DNA of 64,000 nt from Phycisphaerales bacterium (GCA_016710275.1 JADJXS010000001.1:1-64000), one strand, 5' to 3'. Shown: positions 17,273 through 25,834, counted from the stretch's first letter. Translations and numbers: made by a program. Notes: a model not told the origin generated them from the letters alone.

Positions 17273-17340
17273 GCCTGCGCGAGGCCAAGCGACTTTGGTC
17301 GTTGCTACGATGCCCCGTTAAGCGCCAAGGAGGTCAAGGA

Positions 17341-18306
17341 ATGCGTCTGATTTACTGGTGTGGGATCCTCATCACCGCATCAGGAGTGGCAGCGATGCTC
17401 CATCTCCTTGGTTTCCCACTTCTCCCAATATCGCCTACCGGGGAAATGGAAAGGCCGCCGCCGTACCAGTTGCTCTGCTTTGGCCTTCCGTCATTGGGGT
17501 TCGGCGCGCTTACGCTTTGGGTCTTACCGAGAGCAGAACGCGCCATCAAAAGCCGATGGACCGACTACGCAACCCGTGCAATGGCCTGCGCCGCCGAATT
17601 TGAAGTCAAAGCGAACATCGATCTACCACCGCGACCGCTGCCAGTATCCGACACGCAATTTGATTTCACGTCACCGCAAACCTTATCATCCGACGAGTTG
17701 CACGAACTCGTTACTATCCGATTTGCTGAGGTGATTGCGGAGCTGCTCAAGCCCTGCGGAGAGTCTCGGACATACCTCGGGCGTGCAGATGCGATCGTGT
17801 ATCGGGCGCCGAAGGAAAACGAATCGACGGCGGCGTTTCCATCCGAGCGAGTATCAGGAGCATGGGTGGTAGATCGCGAGTGGGATAACGGACGCTGGAC
17901 AACGGAGTGGCTGCTCGTACAAACCGTTGGTAGCCGCATTCGCCTTATCGGGGGAAGCACGCTCGTTGCGGGTCGTTTTGCACTTGGGCGACCGGATCAT
18001 CCCGTGGAAACGCGGGTTATCCCAGGGATCGGTCTCTTGACTGCTTGCTTGATCGGCTACATTGGCGGTTACTTCCTCTCTTGGCTTCCAGCATGGTTCG
18101 TCGTCCGAAAGTACTTGGACGTGCGGTTTCCGGTGTTTTGGAATGCCTCTGGCAGAGACCTGGCGATCTTCACGATTCCAAGGGTTGGCCTCGGCATGAG
18201 AACGCAACTCCCGTCGGAGAATGAAACACTTCGAACCCGCGTTGTTGACGCGCTGGCGGCCGTGGAGCCGCTCGCAATGCGGCAGTTTGGAGTGTTAACG
18301 AAGTAG
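17341..18306 (+). CDS. Membrane protein of unknown function
   Basis: 321 aa. Two hydrophobic segments at the N-terminus (LIYWCGILITASGVAAML and LLCFGLPSLGFGALTLWVL) and one near residue 240 (GIGLLTACLIGYIGGYFLSW). The middle is soluble. ATG at 17341 with AAGGAGGTCAAGGA directly upstream, a very strong site. It follows the coupling protein by 68 bases and may be its membrane partner (inference). Family not recognised. Confidence 0.6.
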   Translation: MRLIYWCGILITASGVAAMLHLLGFPLLPISPTGEMERPPPYQLLCFGLPSLGFGALTLWVLPRAERAIKSRWTDYATRAMACAAEFEVKANIDLPPRPLPVSDTQFDFTSPQTLSSDELHELVTIRFAEVIAELLKPCGESRTYLGRADAIVYRAPKENESTAAFPSERVSGAWVVDREWDNGRWTTEWLLVQTVGSRIRLIGGSTLVAGRFALGRPDHPVETRVIPGIGLLTACLIGYIGGYFLSWLPAWFVVRKYLDVRFPVFWNASGRDLAIFTIPRVGLGMRTQLPSENETLRTRVVDALAAVEPLAMRQFGVLTK

Positions 18307-18328
18307 TGGCCGCGAACGTCTCGCCCTT

Positions 18329-18362
18329 CACAACTTAAGCGATCGAATCGACACAACTTAGG
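18329..18362. repeat. Pair of arm-type sites, right end of the left element
   Basis: CACAACTTAAG (18329-18339) and CACAACTTAGG (18352-18362) are 23 bases apart and end about 90 bases left of the tRNA-Gly repeat. The spacing and distance equal those of the GCTCTACTT pair before the second repeat at 44.77 kb, so these look like integrase arm-binding sites of the element to the left. Confidence 0.6.
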
Positions 18363-18448
18363 TAGTTTGACTGTCCTGAGTCGACCCGAAAAATCGCGTT
18401 CTCGATAGCGCCAGTGCGGTTCTTGGCTTGCTTAAGTTGCGGCGCGCG

Positions 18449-18500
<52 letters not shown>

Positions 18501-18535
18501 GCTCTACTTAAGCTTGACGGCTTGCTCTACTTAAG
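18501..18535. repeat. Pair of arm-type sites, left end of the 26.4-kb element
   Basis: GCTCTACTTAAG occurs at 18501-18512 and 18524-18535, 23 bases apart, directly inside the attachment repeat. The same motif pair lies just inside the other end (44654-44687). These are good candidates for binding sites of the integrase encoded next door. Confidence 0.7.
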
Positions 18536-18593
18536 CCCCGCCAGCCGCTTATAATCGGCCAGCGACGACCGGCATTATACCCGGAGAATCGGC

Positions 18594-19850
18594 ATGGCCA
18601 AGACGCGGCAAAGAATCCCGAAACTCAGGTTCACGACCTGGCGAGACCTTGGTTGGCACGTCGCCTTCCGGGACAAAGAAACCCGTATTCCGAGGAAGCA
18701 CCTCTTCAACATCCACGAGCGAGAGCGTGAGGCCGAAGCTCGCGTGCTTTATCACGGCTGGGTGCTTGAGCACCTTGGAGCAAACGGCAAGACCTACCCG
18801 ATCCAGATCAAACGCCCGCCGCGTCCGACCAAGCGGCCCGAGATGCTCTCGGGATGCGTGCTTGAAGTCGCCACGGGACTCAAGAAGGCCGAACAGGCTC
18901 GGGTCCGCGAGGCGGGCGAGCCGAGACGCACGGGCAGCATCGCCGCTCCGGTTTTTCGCGACCGCGTGAAAGTCATCCATGACTTCCTTGAGTTCCTCAA
19001 TGAACGTCACGGCACGAACGCGATTACGCGGCTTCGCCTCTCTGACTTGTCGATGCAGGACATCGAAGAATTCAATCGAGCCGTCGTGAGGAAAGGCTTC
19101 TCAGCGTCCCAAGTCGCAAAGCGATTGCAGATTGTGAAGGCGATCATCGACCGAGCGGGACGCCCCGAGCATGGACAGCAAGTGCTCACGTGGAATTGGG
19201 ATTCTCGCGACGTTGTTCACGGGAAACCTTCCGAGGAGCGAACGCTTCCGACCGTTGACCAGTTAAAGCGAATGCTCCAAGGAACGGACCTTCGCGGCCG
19301 AACGATGATCTGGCTCGGCATTGGGCTTGGACTTGGAGCCAAAGACCTTTCCGCAATCCACGTCGGCCAGATATCGGCAAAGGCGTATGACTTGAGACGC
19401 CCCAAGACCGGCGTTGAGCGATACGGCGAAACCCCTCCCCTCGTTTGGGCATACGTGAAGAAATACCAGGAGGCCGCCCGCCGCGAAGCAGGACAAACGC
19501 TCTTCGTCACGCGAAACGGCGTGCCACTCGTGACGCCGACATCAAACGCAGTCACGCTTTGGTGGGACAAGCTCCGAACCAAAGTCGGGGAAAAGAAAGA
19601 GACGCTTGACGGCTTCTACACGCTTCGGCACCTCGGGGCGACGGAGTTTGGATCGCGGCCCGGCTGTTCCATCGGCGACATCAAGCGTTGGCTCGGGCAC
19701 GCGGCCAGCAGCGATATGGCCGACCTCTACATGCGGCCCGTTCGTCCCGAACTCCGCGAAGTCATTGAATGGGTCAGGAAGCGGCTTGCATCGGGGAGCA
19801 CGGCTCCGGATTCGCCGCCGAAGACGAAGCCGACGCAAGCGACTTCATGA
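18594..19850 (+). CDS. Tyrosine-recombinase-like integrase of the tRNA-Gly element
   Basis: 418 aa. The N-terminal SAM-like/core-binding part is followed by a catalytic domain with GIGLGLGAKDLSAI, the K-beta region RRPKTGVERYG, a box II GFYTLRHLGATEFG, WLGHAASSDMADLY with the likely nucleophile Tyr, and MRP. Two classical catalytic positions differ: the Arg of the first box is replaced (AKD), and the His three before the second Arg is Tyr. The family nonetheless appears active, because a diverged copy sits at another attachment repeat at 44.9 kb. ATG at 18594, next to the attachment site and arm sites. The 3' end overlaps the convergent rep-like gene by 77 bases. Confidence 0.8.
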   Translation: MAKTRQRIPKLRFTTWRDLGWHVAFRDKETRIPRKHLFNIHEREREAEARVLYHGWVLEHLGANGKTYPIQIKRPPRPTKRPEMLSGCVLEVATGLKKAEQARVREAGEPRRTGSIAAPVFRDRVKVIHDFLEFLNERHGTNAITRLRLSDLSMQDIEEFNRAVVRKGFSASQVAKRLQIVKAIIDRAGRPEHGQQVLTWNWDSRDVVHGKPSEERTLPTVDQLKRMLQGTDLRGRTMIWLGIGLGLGAKDLSAIHVGQISAKAYDLRRPKTGVERYGETPPLVWAYVKKYQEAARREAGQTLFVTRNGVPLVTPTSNAVTLWWDKLRTKVGEKKETLDGFYTLRHLGATEFGSRPGCSIGDIKRWLGHAASSDMADLYMRPVRPELREVIEWVRKRLASGSTAPDSPPKTKPTQATS

Positions 19851-20889
19851 CCCTTTGAACAACGAGGGCGTGAAGCCCATGACTCTCGCGTGTCGGAGTG
19901 CGGTAGAGCTTTTGAAGGCCAGGGCGTTCAGAAAAGAGATGCTCACAAGCGGCGTAAAACTCGGCTTCGCTCATCGCAGCGACGACGCTCTCCGCATTCG
20001 CTCGACATTCGTCGTGCTCAGGGTCAGGAACATTTTCGGGGGGAAAATTGCGAGACGCCGCGAGCGGTTGCGAGCGTGTCGCGTTCTCCAATTTCTGAAT
20101 CACTCCAGGCACTTGCTCCCGAAGAAACGCGACTTTCGAGCCGACACCGGCCGACACCGACCAGCTTCCCTTTCGCATCGCCGCATCGACCACCCGAGCG
20201 GCGAACTCGGGATCTTGAGCAAGCTCAGGGATTGCTTGCCGATGCCCAATGACGGCGAGGTATGACGCCGATTCGAGACCCCAGCGTCTTAGCGTTCGTT
20301 TCAGTAAACCGGCAGCAGCATCGCTTTGCTGCTTGGTTTGATTCTTGTTTGCTTCTTTGGGGGTCAGGAGTGAACCGACCCGCGGTTCGCTTGTGACCCG
20401 ACTACCCGGCTCACTTGTGGCCCGGCTCCTGTCAGGAGTCGGCTCACTTGTGGACCGACCCTCACCTTCGCGGCGGGGGGAAAATCCCCGAGCAAGTTTC
20501 TTGATCGCGGCCACGCACTCGCTTGCCACTTCAGACGCCCGTATGTCAGCCAGGACGTAATTTGATGAGTGCCCCTTGCTCCGCTCTACCCTCACGAGCT
20601 TCGAACGCTCCAGGAGCGAAATTGCCCGTTTAATCGAACTTTCCGAAAAGCCCGTGTCAATGGCGAGACGCTTCCGGTCAGGCATGACGTTCGGCAGTCG
20701 CCGGATGAGGGCGACGTAAACGGCTTGCACCGCTCGGCCACCATCGAGCGACTCCAGGTCGCGAAGACTCGCGAAGACCTGGTTGTCGATTGCGGCCCGC
20801 AACGCATGTTCCGCCGTCAGTCGAAGCTCGACTCCGGGGAGCGACAAAACATCCCCGCGTTCACTTGTTCTTTGATTTTGAAGGCTCAT
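19774..20889 (-). CDS. Winged-helix replication initiator-like protein
   Basis: 371 aa. An N-terminal helix-turn-helix (KRLAIDTGFSESSIKRAISL, then LLERSKLVRVERS) of the type found in plasmid initiators, a low-complexity linker (repeated TSEP) and a helical C-terminus. The ATG at 20889 with AGAGG upstream is preferred over a start 28 codons earlier. It is transcribed away from a repeat-rich region (20979-21201) and opposite the xis-parA operon, the usual position for a Rep beside its origin. The initiator role is inferred from HTH and location. TSEP repeats are encoded by imperfect DNA repeats. Confidence 0.55.
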   Translation of the reverse strand: MSLQNQRTSERGDVLSLPGVELRLTAEHALRAAIDNQVFASLRDLESLDGGRAVQAVYVALIRRLPNVMPDRKRLAIDTGFSESSIKRAISLLERSKLVRVERSKGHSSNYVLADIRASEVASECVAAIKKLARGFSPRREGEGRSTSEPTPDRSRATSEPGSRVTSEPRVGSLLTPKEANKNQTKQQSDAAAGLLKRTLRRWGLESASYLAVIGHRQAIPELAQDPEFAARVVDAAMRKGSWSVSAGVGSKVAFLREQVPGVIQKLENATRSQPLAASRNFPPENVPDPEHDECRANAESVVAAMSEAEFYAACEHLFSERPGLQKLYRTPTRESHGLHALVVQRVMKSLASASSSAANPEPCSPMQAAS

Positions 20890-20978
20890 CGGCACGCCTC
20901 TCTTCCACACAGAGCGAGCTTTGCAAAGTGCGTGCGTTTCGACAATCCTGAAAATGACAGATTCTCTAATCAATCCAT

Positions 20979-21201
20979 GAAGTTATGAACTTCGGATCGT
21001 CGGATCTGCCGAGGTTCGCACGCTCGGAACATCGGACTATCAGAGGGTCCGACCTTCATATGCTCGGAACATCAGACCATCGCACATTCCGAACGTCAGA
21101 TACTCCGAGAGTCTGAAACTCAGAGTGTCCGATTCCGTGAATATGGGAATGTCGGAACTGGCGACATTCAGACATTCAGACAGTATGAAGTTATGAACTT
21201 C
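20979..21201. repeat. Repeat-rich origin/partition-like region
   Basis: About 220 bases packed with related short units (CTCGGAACATC, TCCGAACGTCAG, TTCAGACA). It is bracketed by two identical 15-base palindromes, GAAGTTATGAACTTC, at 20979-20993 and 21187-21201. It lies between the divergent rep-like gene and the xis-parA operon, so an iteron origin, a parS cluster or an operator set is likely. Lower GC than its surroundings. Confidence 0.6.
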
Positions 21202-21317
21202 AGAAGTTCAGAGCGTAGTGCTTAATTGTGCAGCATCGTGCTATCCGCATCAGGTTTGTGCTACCGGGGTGCATATTGTGTCTAGTGCGGGGGGAAGAGC
21301 CGTGCTAGCCATGCTGT

Positions 21318-21539
21318 ATGGCACACTCGACACGAACCAATTCGGACCCGCAAGAAGGGGAGCTTCTCGACGTTGACGGAGCAACTCGCCTCTTAGGCGT
21401 CCATCGTAACACGCTCTACCGGCTTATTCGCACCGACGACCTTCCGGCTCTCAGACTCTCTCGCGGCGGCCGCTGGCGATTTCGCCGTCAAGACTTACTC
21501 GACTGGATAGAAGCTCGCCAGGCACGGAGGGTCGCATGA
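21318..21539 (+). CDS. Excisionase-like HTH protein
   Basis: 73 aa with a HTH_17/MerR-like domain: LLDVDGATRLLGVHRNTLYR, LPALRLSRGGRWRFRR and QDLLDWIEA. This fold is typical of Xis proteins and small element regulators. It overlaps parA by 4 bases (ATGA), so the two are translationally coupled. It may regulate the rep/par region or assist excision. Confidence 0.75.
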   Translation: MAHSTRTNSDPQEGELLDVDGATRLLGVHRNTLYRLIRTDDLPALRLSRGGRWRFRRQDLLDWIEARQARRVA

Positions 21540-22366
21540 ACAAGCCCATCATCATCAGTGTCGTCAACCACAAGGGCGGCGTGCTGAAAACGACGACAAC
21601 CGCAAATCTCGGGGCGGCTCTCGCGGCTCTCGGGAAACGCGTTCTCGTTTGCGACCTCGACCCGCAGCAGAACCTAACCGCAAGTCTCATCGGTTTGACG
21701 CCGTATGACTCAAATACTCGCACGCTCTTTGACGCGTTGATGGACGAAGCAGGGTTTGACGACCTACTTCGTCCGACCAGCACGAAGGGACTCGACTTGC
21801 TGCCGTGTGCCGAGAATTTCTTCGCGGCCGAACTCAATCTCGCACCACGCGAGGCCAGGGAATTCGCTCTCCGAACGTGCTTCGAGCATACGAAGCGTCT
21901 CTCGCAATACGATTTCGTGCTCATCGACAATTCGCCGTCCGTCTCGCTCGTTACGGTCAACGCTCTCGTCGCAAGTGACTTCTACATCGTCCCCGTATCC
22001 GCTGAGTATTTACCGCTTACGGGACTCATCATGCTCGGAAATTGCATCGCTCGTTTTCAGCGAAAGCTCTGCCCGTCGCTCAAGTCGCTCGGGGTCGTGC
22101 TCACCATGTACCACCGCTCAGAGAATATTTGCCGCGACGTTGAGCGGAAACTTCAGTCAGAACTCGGGGAAATGCTCTTCAGCACTCGCATCCGTGTGAA
22201 CACGAAAGCGAAGACGGCTCCGAGCGTGCAGAAAACAATTTTTCAATTTGAGAATGACCGCGAGGGGAGGGGAACGGAGGACTACACCGAGCTTGCAAAC
22301 GAGGTACTCGCTCGCGTCGAAGCCGCAACCGTTCAGCCTTCCGTGATGGAGGCTGCAAATGGCTAA
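21536..22366 (+). CDS. parA: ParA-family partition ATPase
   Basis: 276 aa. Deviant Walker A KGGVLKTTTTANLG near residue 13 with the signature Lys of ParA/MinD, LVCDLDPQQNLT, and the Walker B region YDFVLIDNSPS. Partition ATPases pattern plasmid or element DNA on the nucleoid before division. Coupled to the preceding HTH gene, and its 3' end overlaps the following gene by 8 bases, giving a xis-parA-parB-like operon beside a repeat-rich region that could be the centromere. Confidence 0.9.
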   Translation: MNKPIIISVVNHKGGVLKTTTTANLGAALAALGKRVLVCDLDPQQNLTASLIGLTPYDSNTRTLFDALMDEAGFDDLLRPTSTKGLDLLPCAENFFAAELNLAPREAREFALRTCFEHTKRLSQYDFVLIDNSPSVSLVTVNALVASDFYIVPVSAEYLPLTGLIMLGNCIARFQRKLCPSLKSLGVVLTMYHRSENICRDVERKLQSELGEMLFSTRIRVNTKAKTAPSVQKTIFQFENDREGRGTEDYTELANEVLARVEAATVQPSVMEAANG

Positions 22367-22880
22367 GAATAATCAGCCGGGGGGAACGCTCGCGGCAAAC
22401 ATGGAGGTGACAAGTGGCCTTCAAGCGTTTCGCAGTGTCGCATCAGGTCCCGCAGCCGTCATCGACAGCCCGTTTGGACGCCCGGCAGCGACACCAGCAC
22501 CGGCAATCGCTCGGGCGGAAGTCGTGACTGAACCGCCCAGGGTCGCAGCGATTGATTCACCGCCGAGGCCCACGCGAAAACCGACTTCCCGACCCAAAGT
22601 CGCAAAGGAACCCGAGGCGAGTGAAGGAGACGAGGTTTCCGCCGACGCGAACGAGGAGAAAATCACCGTACCGCTCTCGCAGGAACTTCGCGACCAATCC
22701 GAGGAGCTTGCCCGCGTGATCAATCGCAATCGCTCGGTCCGCAAGAACCGCATTACGCGAAATTCGATTATCCGCGTCGCCTTGCAGTGCTTCCTTGAGG
22801 ACTTCGCACTTCCGCCGGGTCGCCCTGTCAATTCCGAGGTTGAACTTCTAGAAGCAGCCCGCTCGCGTCGGAAGAAGTAA
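22359..22880 (+). CDS. Probable centromere-binding partner of ParA
   Basis: 173 aa. The first 100 residues are disordered, Pro/Ala-rich and charged. The C-terminal part (ITVPLSQELRDQSEELARVI, then RKNRITRNSIIRVALQCFL) resembles a ribbon-helix-helix DNA-binding module like those of ParG-type proteins. It overlaps the end of parA, the expected position of a ParB or functional substitute. The assignment rests on position and fold pattern rather than a clear family match. Confidence 0.6.
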   Translation: MAKNNQPGGTLAANMEVTSGLQAFRSVASGPAAVIDSPFGRPAATPAPAIARAEVVTEPPRVAAIDSPPRPTRKPTSRPKVAKEPEASEGDEVSADANEEKITVPLSQELRDQSEELARVINRNRSVRKNRITRNSIIRVALQCFLEDFALPPGRPVNSEVELLEAARSRRKK

Positions 22881-23133
22881 CACCCGCACGCCCACTCATT
22901 TCCCACGATCGCGATACACAAGCGACGCCGCCTTGCCCGATTCCGACGTTGATTGACTGGCCCGGTCTCGCTTCGCTTCACTTCTGCTTTCTCACGCTCA
23001 GGCCCCGCGAACTCTTAACGGCCGTTCGCCCGCATCGGCCGCGGCCAGGCCTCGCCTTCGGCGTGGGCTCAGCCCACCGGCCTGTCACGTCCGCTGCTTC
23101 GGCGCCCGGCCTAAGTTCGCGGTCCTTCGCTTC
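22881..23133. other. Intergenic stretch upstream of the ardC leader hairpin
   Basis: About 250 bases, no gene seen. Contains several short inverted repeats (e.g. around AGGCC/GGCCT) but no clear promoter. Confidence 0.4.
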
Positions 23134-23208
23134 GCTCCTTTTGGCTCGCAGGGACCGTCCCGCTGTCGCTCGTGAAGGGACGGTCCCTTCTCGCAAACCA
23201 AAAGGAGC
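23134..23208 (+). promoter_or_regulatory. Long hairpin that pairs with the ardC ribosome-binding site
   Basis: GCTCCTTTTGG (23134-23144) is complementary to CCAAAAGGAGC (23198-23208), which contains the AAAGGAG of the next gene. Inside it, GGACCGTCCC (23152-23161) pairs with GGGACGGTCC (23177-23186). As RNA it would hide the ribosome-binding site. As single-stranded DNA during conjugation it could act as a hairpin promoter of the Frpo/ssi kind. Confidence 0.65.
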
Positions 23209-23215
23209 TAGAAAC

Positions 23216-24016
23216 ATGAAAGCAGAAGAAGCAAAGAAGCTCGCAGACCAGGCACTCGACCAACTCACATCGGCAATCAGTCAGGGCAAGAGCGACGCCC
23301 TCACGCAGTATCTCGCCGCGATGGGTCGCTTTCACGAGTATTCGTGGGGCAACGTGATGCTCATCCTGTCGCAAAAGCCCGACGCGAGGAAAGTCGCGGG
23401 CTTCAACACGTGGAAGAAGTTCAATCGGTTCGTCAAGAAGGGCGAGAAGGGCATCGTCGTCATCGCCCCCATGCTCATCAAGCCCAAGGAAGCACGAGAC
23501 ACCAGCGACGCGAAGGACAACGACTCGATTCTTCGCTTCAAAGCGGTTTACGTCTTCGACGTGTCGCAGACCGACGGCGAAGCGATGCCGGAATTCGCTC
23601 GCGTTGCGGGCAATCCGAACGGGCACACCGACCGCCTGAAGAAGCTTGTCGCCGACAAGAGCATCACGCTGGAGTATTCGGCGGACATCGGGTCAGCCCA
23701 CGGCCTTTCACACGGTGGAAAAATCACGCTCCGCCCCGACCTCAGTCCCGCAGAAGAGTTTTCGACGCTGGTACATGAACTCGCCCACGAGATCCTCCAT
23801 CGTGGCGAGCGTCGAAAAGAAACATCCAAGACCATCCGCGAGACCGAGGCGGAGGCCGTCGCGTTCGTCGTGTGCCAGGCCATCGGGCTTGATTCGAACA
23901 ACGCCGCCGCCGACTACATCCAGCTCTACGACGGCGACAAGGAGACGCTCGCTCAGTCGTTCGGATTCATTCAGCACACGGCGTCAGAGATTCTCGCCGC
24001 AATCACCCACGAATAG
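23216..24016 (+). CDS. ardC: ArdC-like anti-restriction protein with zinc metallopeptidase motif
   Basis: 266 aa. The N-terminal half (WGNVMLILSQKPDARKVAGF, TWKKFNRFVKKGEKGI) is the ArdC single-strand DNA-binding domain. The C-terminal half has FSTLVHELAHEILH, a HExxH zinc site of the M78 type. ArdC proteins coat incoming single-stranded plasmid DNA and protect it from restriction. ATG at 23216 with AAAGGAG 10 bases upstream, embedded in a long hairpin. Followed by a perfect terminator. Fits an early-expressed leading-region gene. Confidence 0.85.
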   Translation: MKAEEAKKLADQALDQLTSAISQGKSDALTQYLAAMGRFHEYSWGNVMLILSQKPDARKVAGFNTWKKFNRFVKKGEKGIVVIAPMLIKPKEARDTSDAKDNDSILRFKAVYVFDVSQTDGEAMPEFARVAGNPNGHTDRLKKLVADKSITLEYSADIGSAHGLSHGGKITLRPDLSPAEEFSTLVHELAHEILHRGERRKETSKTIRETEAEAVAFVVCQAIGLDSNNAAADYIQLYDGDKETLAQSFGFIQHTASEILAAITHE

Positions 24017-24025
24017 CCGCTCGCC

Positions 24026-24058
24026 AGATAGCCGGTCCGCGTGACCGGCTATCTCTTT
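24026..24058 (+). terminator. Terminator after ardC
   Basis: A perfect 11-bp stem, AGATAGCCGGT (24026-24036) with ACCGGCTATCT (24044-24054), 7-base loop, followed by CTTT. Confidence 0.75.
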
Positions 24059-24318
24059 GCTCGCGGGATTCAGAGGGACCGGGCGGCGAGAACCAAGAAA
24101 GCCGACAGGCCGCTTTGGGACGGTTGCCTGTCCCGCCGCGTCCTGACCCGATCTTCACCGCCCCAAGGGCCAGCCCCGCCCCTCCCCGATGCTCGCCCCC
24201 TCCCGTCCCCGAGGGGGCTTCGCAAGACGGGAACGGGCAGCCATGCGGATTCTCGACTTCGCTTTCAGTGCTCGCTCACTTCGTCTCTCGCCGCTCTCGA
24301 ATGTCGCGTCCTCACCCC
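24059..24318. other. Intergenic stretch, nothing recognised
   Basis: About 260 bases with no convincing gene, promoter or repeat. Confidence 0.4.
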
Positions 24319-24441
24319 GCGTTGAAAAACGCCCTCACAGGAAGCACGCCCAGCCGGGCCGTCAAGGATTTGCCGCTTCGCGTTCCTCCTTGACCGCCCG
24401 GCAATCCGGGCGTGCCTGTCGGTTGGCGTTTTTTATCAACG
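24319..24441. repeat. 123-bp long imperfect hairpin before an HTH gene
   Basis: A nested inverted repeat over its whole length: GTTGAAAAACGCC with GGCGTTTTTTATCAAC, CACAGG with CCTGTC, GCACGCCC with GGGCGTGC, GCCGGGC with GCCCGGC, and GTCAAGGA with TCCTTGAC around a loop near 24380. It ends 4 bases before GGAGGAG of the next gene. Candidates are a single-strand initiation or promoter hairpin, a MITE, or an RNA regulator. Confidence 0.6.
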
Positions 24442-24456
24442 CGGAGGAGAACGCCC

Positions 24457-24846
24457 ATGAATCGAGAACGAGTCAGACAGACGAAAGAGAACACAGCACG
24501 TAAGGAAGCAGAGCTTGAAGCACCGTCGCTCGACACCCCGACCTTTGACCGGCACGAGAGCCGCCCGATACAGCCTCACGCTCCGCCCGAGCAAGCATTC
24601 AGCCGTTGGCTCACGGTGAACGAGATTCGGAAGATGGAACGGATGCGTCGTGAAACGGTCCTTGAGGCGATGGAGTCGGGCGAGCTTCCGTTCGAGCAAC
24701 GGGGACGCGTCCGATACGCCCGGTTGTCGGACGTGCTCTTATGGGAGGAACGCCGACTCGCTGGGAACTTTCGGCAGAGCAGCTTTGAGATTGACCCAGA
24801 CTTCGCCGACCTCGTTATGCCGACTCACGGGAAGGTCCGCGACTAG
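24457..24846 (+). CDS. HTH excisionase-like protein (paralogue of 12.1-kb gene)
   Basis: 129 aa. The C-terminal region (FSRWLTVNEIRKMERMRRET, MESGELPFEQRGRVRYARLS, DVLLWEERRLAG) is nearly the same as in the 12102-12461 protein; the N-termini are unrelated and charged. ATG at 24457 with GGAGGAGAACGCCC upstream. A DNA-binding role is likely from the HTH. A conserved core on two adjacent elements suggests a shared regulatory or excision function. Confidence 0.7.
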   Translation: MNRERVRQTKENTARKEAELEAPSLDTPTFDRHESRPIQPHAPPEQAFSRWLTVNEIRKMERMRRETVLEAMESGELPFEQRGRVRYARLSDVLLWEERRLAGNFRQSSFEIDPDFADLVMPTHGKVRD

Positions 24847-25207
24847 ACAGCCCGAGCAGGTCGAGGAAGCCGCTGTCGGAAGGTTCACCGTTCCGCGTCA
24901 CCTAGTCGCGAACGCCGAGCCAGAATTTCGACCCAGGCTGCGATGAATCGCACCGGTCGGACCCGAAGGCCCGACCGCTTGATGAACGCATCGCTCCGAT
25001 CATTCTCGCGATTCCGCCACAAGCCGCCACGTTCGTCACCACTGCGGCGACCATCGACCCTTACAGCGACCATTCCCCCGGCATCGTTGTTCGCGTCATT
25101 GTTCTTCGTTTGCCCGTAGATGCCATTCCCGTAACGACTTATGATTCCGCGAGCCGTAGCGGTTCCCGCGTCTCCCAAGACTGTCAAAGCCGGGTGCGAA
25201 GTCGCTC
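24847..25207. other. Gap of about 360 bases with one hairpin
   Basis: No convincing gene. A stem-loop, GGTCGG-CC / GG-CCGACC, lies near 24956-24978. A minus-strand frame of 100 codons (24885-25187) lacks a ribosome site and was not accepted. Confidence 0.4.
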
Positions 25208-25834
25208 ATGACCGAACGTGACCAGGAGATTCTGGAGATTCTGACGCGTCGAGTGCGGGTGCTGTCGCTCTCGCAGGTTGCCGCGACTTGGTGGCCGCAG
25301 ACGCCGAACGGCCAAGATTTGGCGAAGGCCCGCCTTAAAGAGCTTGAACGACTCGGCTTGATCCGACAGCTTTACTTACTCGCTCGACCGGAGCCGCCTT
25401 TGAATTCGCCCATCGTCACGTGGAAGCCCGGAGCCATCGAACCCAGCTTCGGAGCCGTCGCGTATCAACTCCGGTCTCGCTGGACCCGGCCCGCACGGCG
25501 AGTGCTCTCGGCGATTGCGACCGAGAGGGCGGGGATTCGGTTTGCCGGAACTGGCGGTCGAACACCCCGAGCAAGCGAAGCAACGCACGACCTCTGTCTC
25601 GCGACTGTTTATCTCAGGCTGCGAACGACTGACAGCCGCCGTGCCCGCCGTTGGGTATCGGAAGCCGCTCTTTATGAGCAAGGCGAAGGACGAGACGACC
25701 GCCTCCCGGACGCGGTGATCGTTACGCGGTCAGGCAAAACCGCCATCGAGTTCGGCGGAGCGTATCCGCCCGCCAAAGTCGCCGCCTTCCACGCCTTCTG
25801 TGCCCAGCGAGGGTGGGGGTACGAGCTTTGGTAG
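25208..25834 (+). CDS. Replication-relaxation-like winged-helix protein
   Basis: 208 aa. An N-terminal winged helix (TERDQEILEILTRRVRVLS, ARLKELERLGLIRQLYLL) and a C-terminal half with LPDAVIVTRSGKTAIEFGG, reminiscent of the plasmid replication-relaxation family and of PD-(D/E)XK-like folds. Length and order match that family, but residues diverge. ATG at 25208. It overlaps the next gene, forming a three-gene operon with the TraG-like ATPase. Confidence 0.5.
   Translation: MTERDQEILEILTRRVRVLSLSQVAATWWPQTPNGQDLAKARLKELERLGLIRQLYLLARPEPPLNSPIVTWKPGAIEPSFGAVAYQLRSRWTRPARRVLSAIATERAGIRFAGTGGRTPRASEATHDLCLATVYLRLRTTDSRRARRWVSEAALYEQGEGRDDRLPDAVIVTRSGKTAIEFGGAYPPAKVAAFHAFCAQRGWGYELW

Noticed and set aside
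20979..21201. CRISPR array
   Set aside because: Repeats are short (about 11 bases), imperfect and without regular unique spacers; the context is rep/par. No other CRISPR-like array was seen in the window.
24885..25187. 100-codon minus-strand frame
   Set aside because: Starts with TTG without a ribosome site, and its composition (many Asn, Gly, Arg) looks like antisense.
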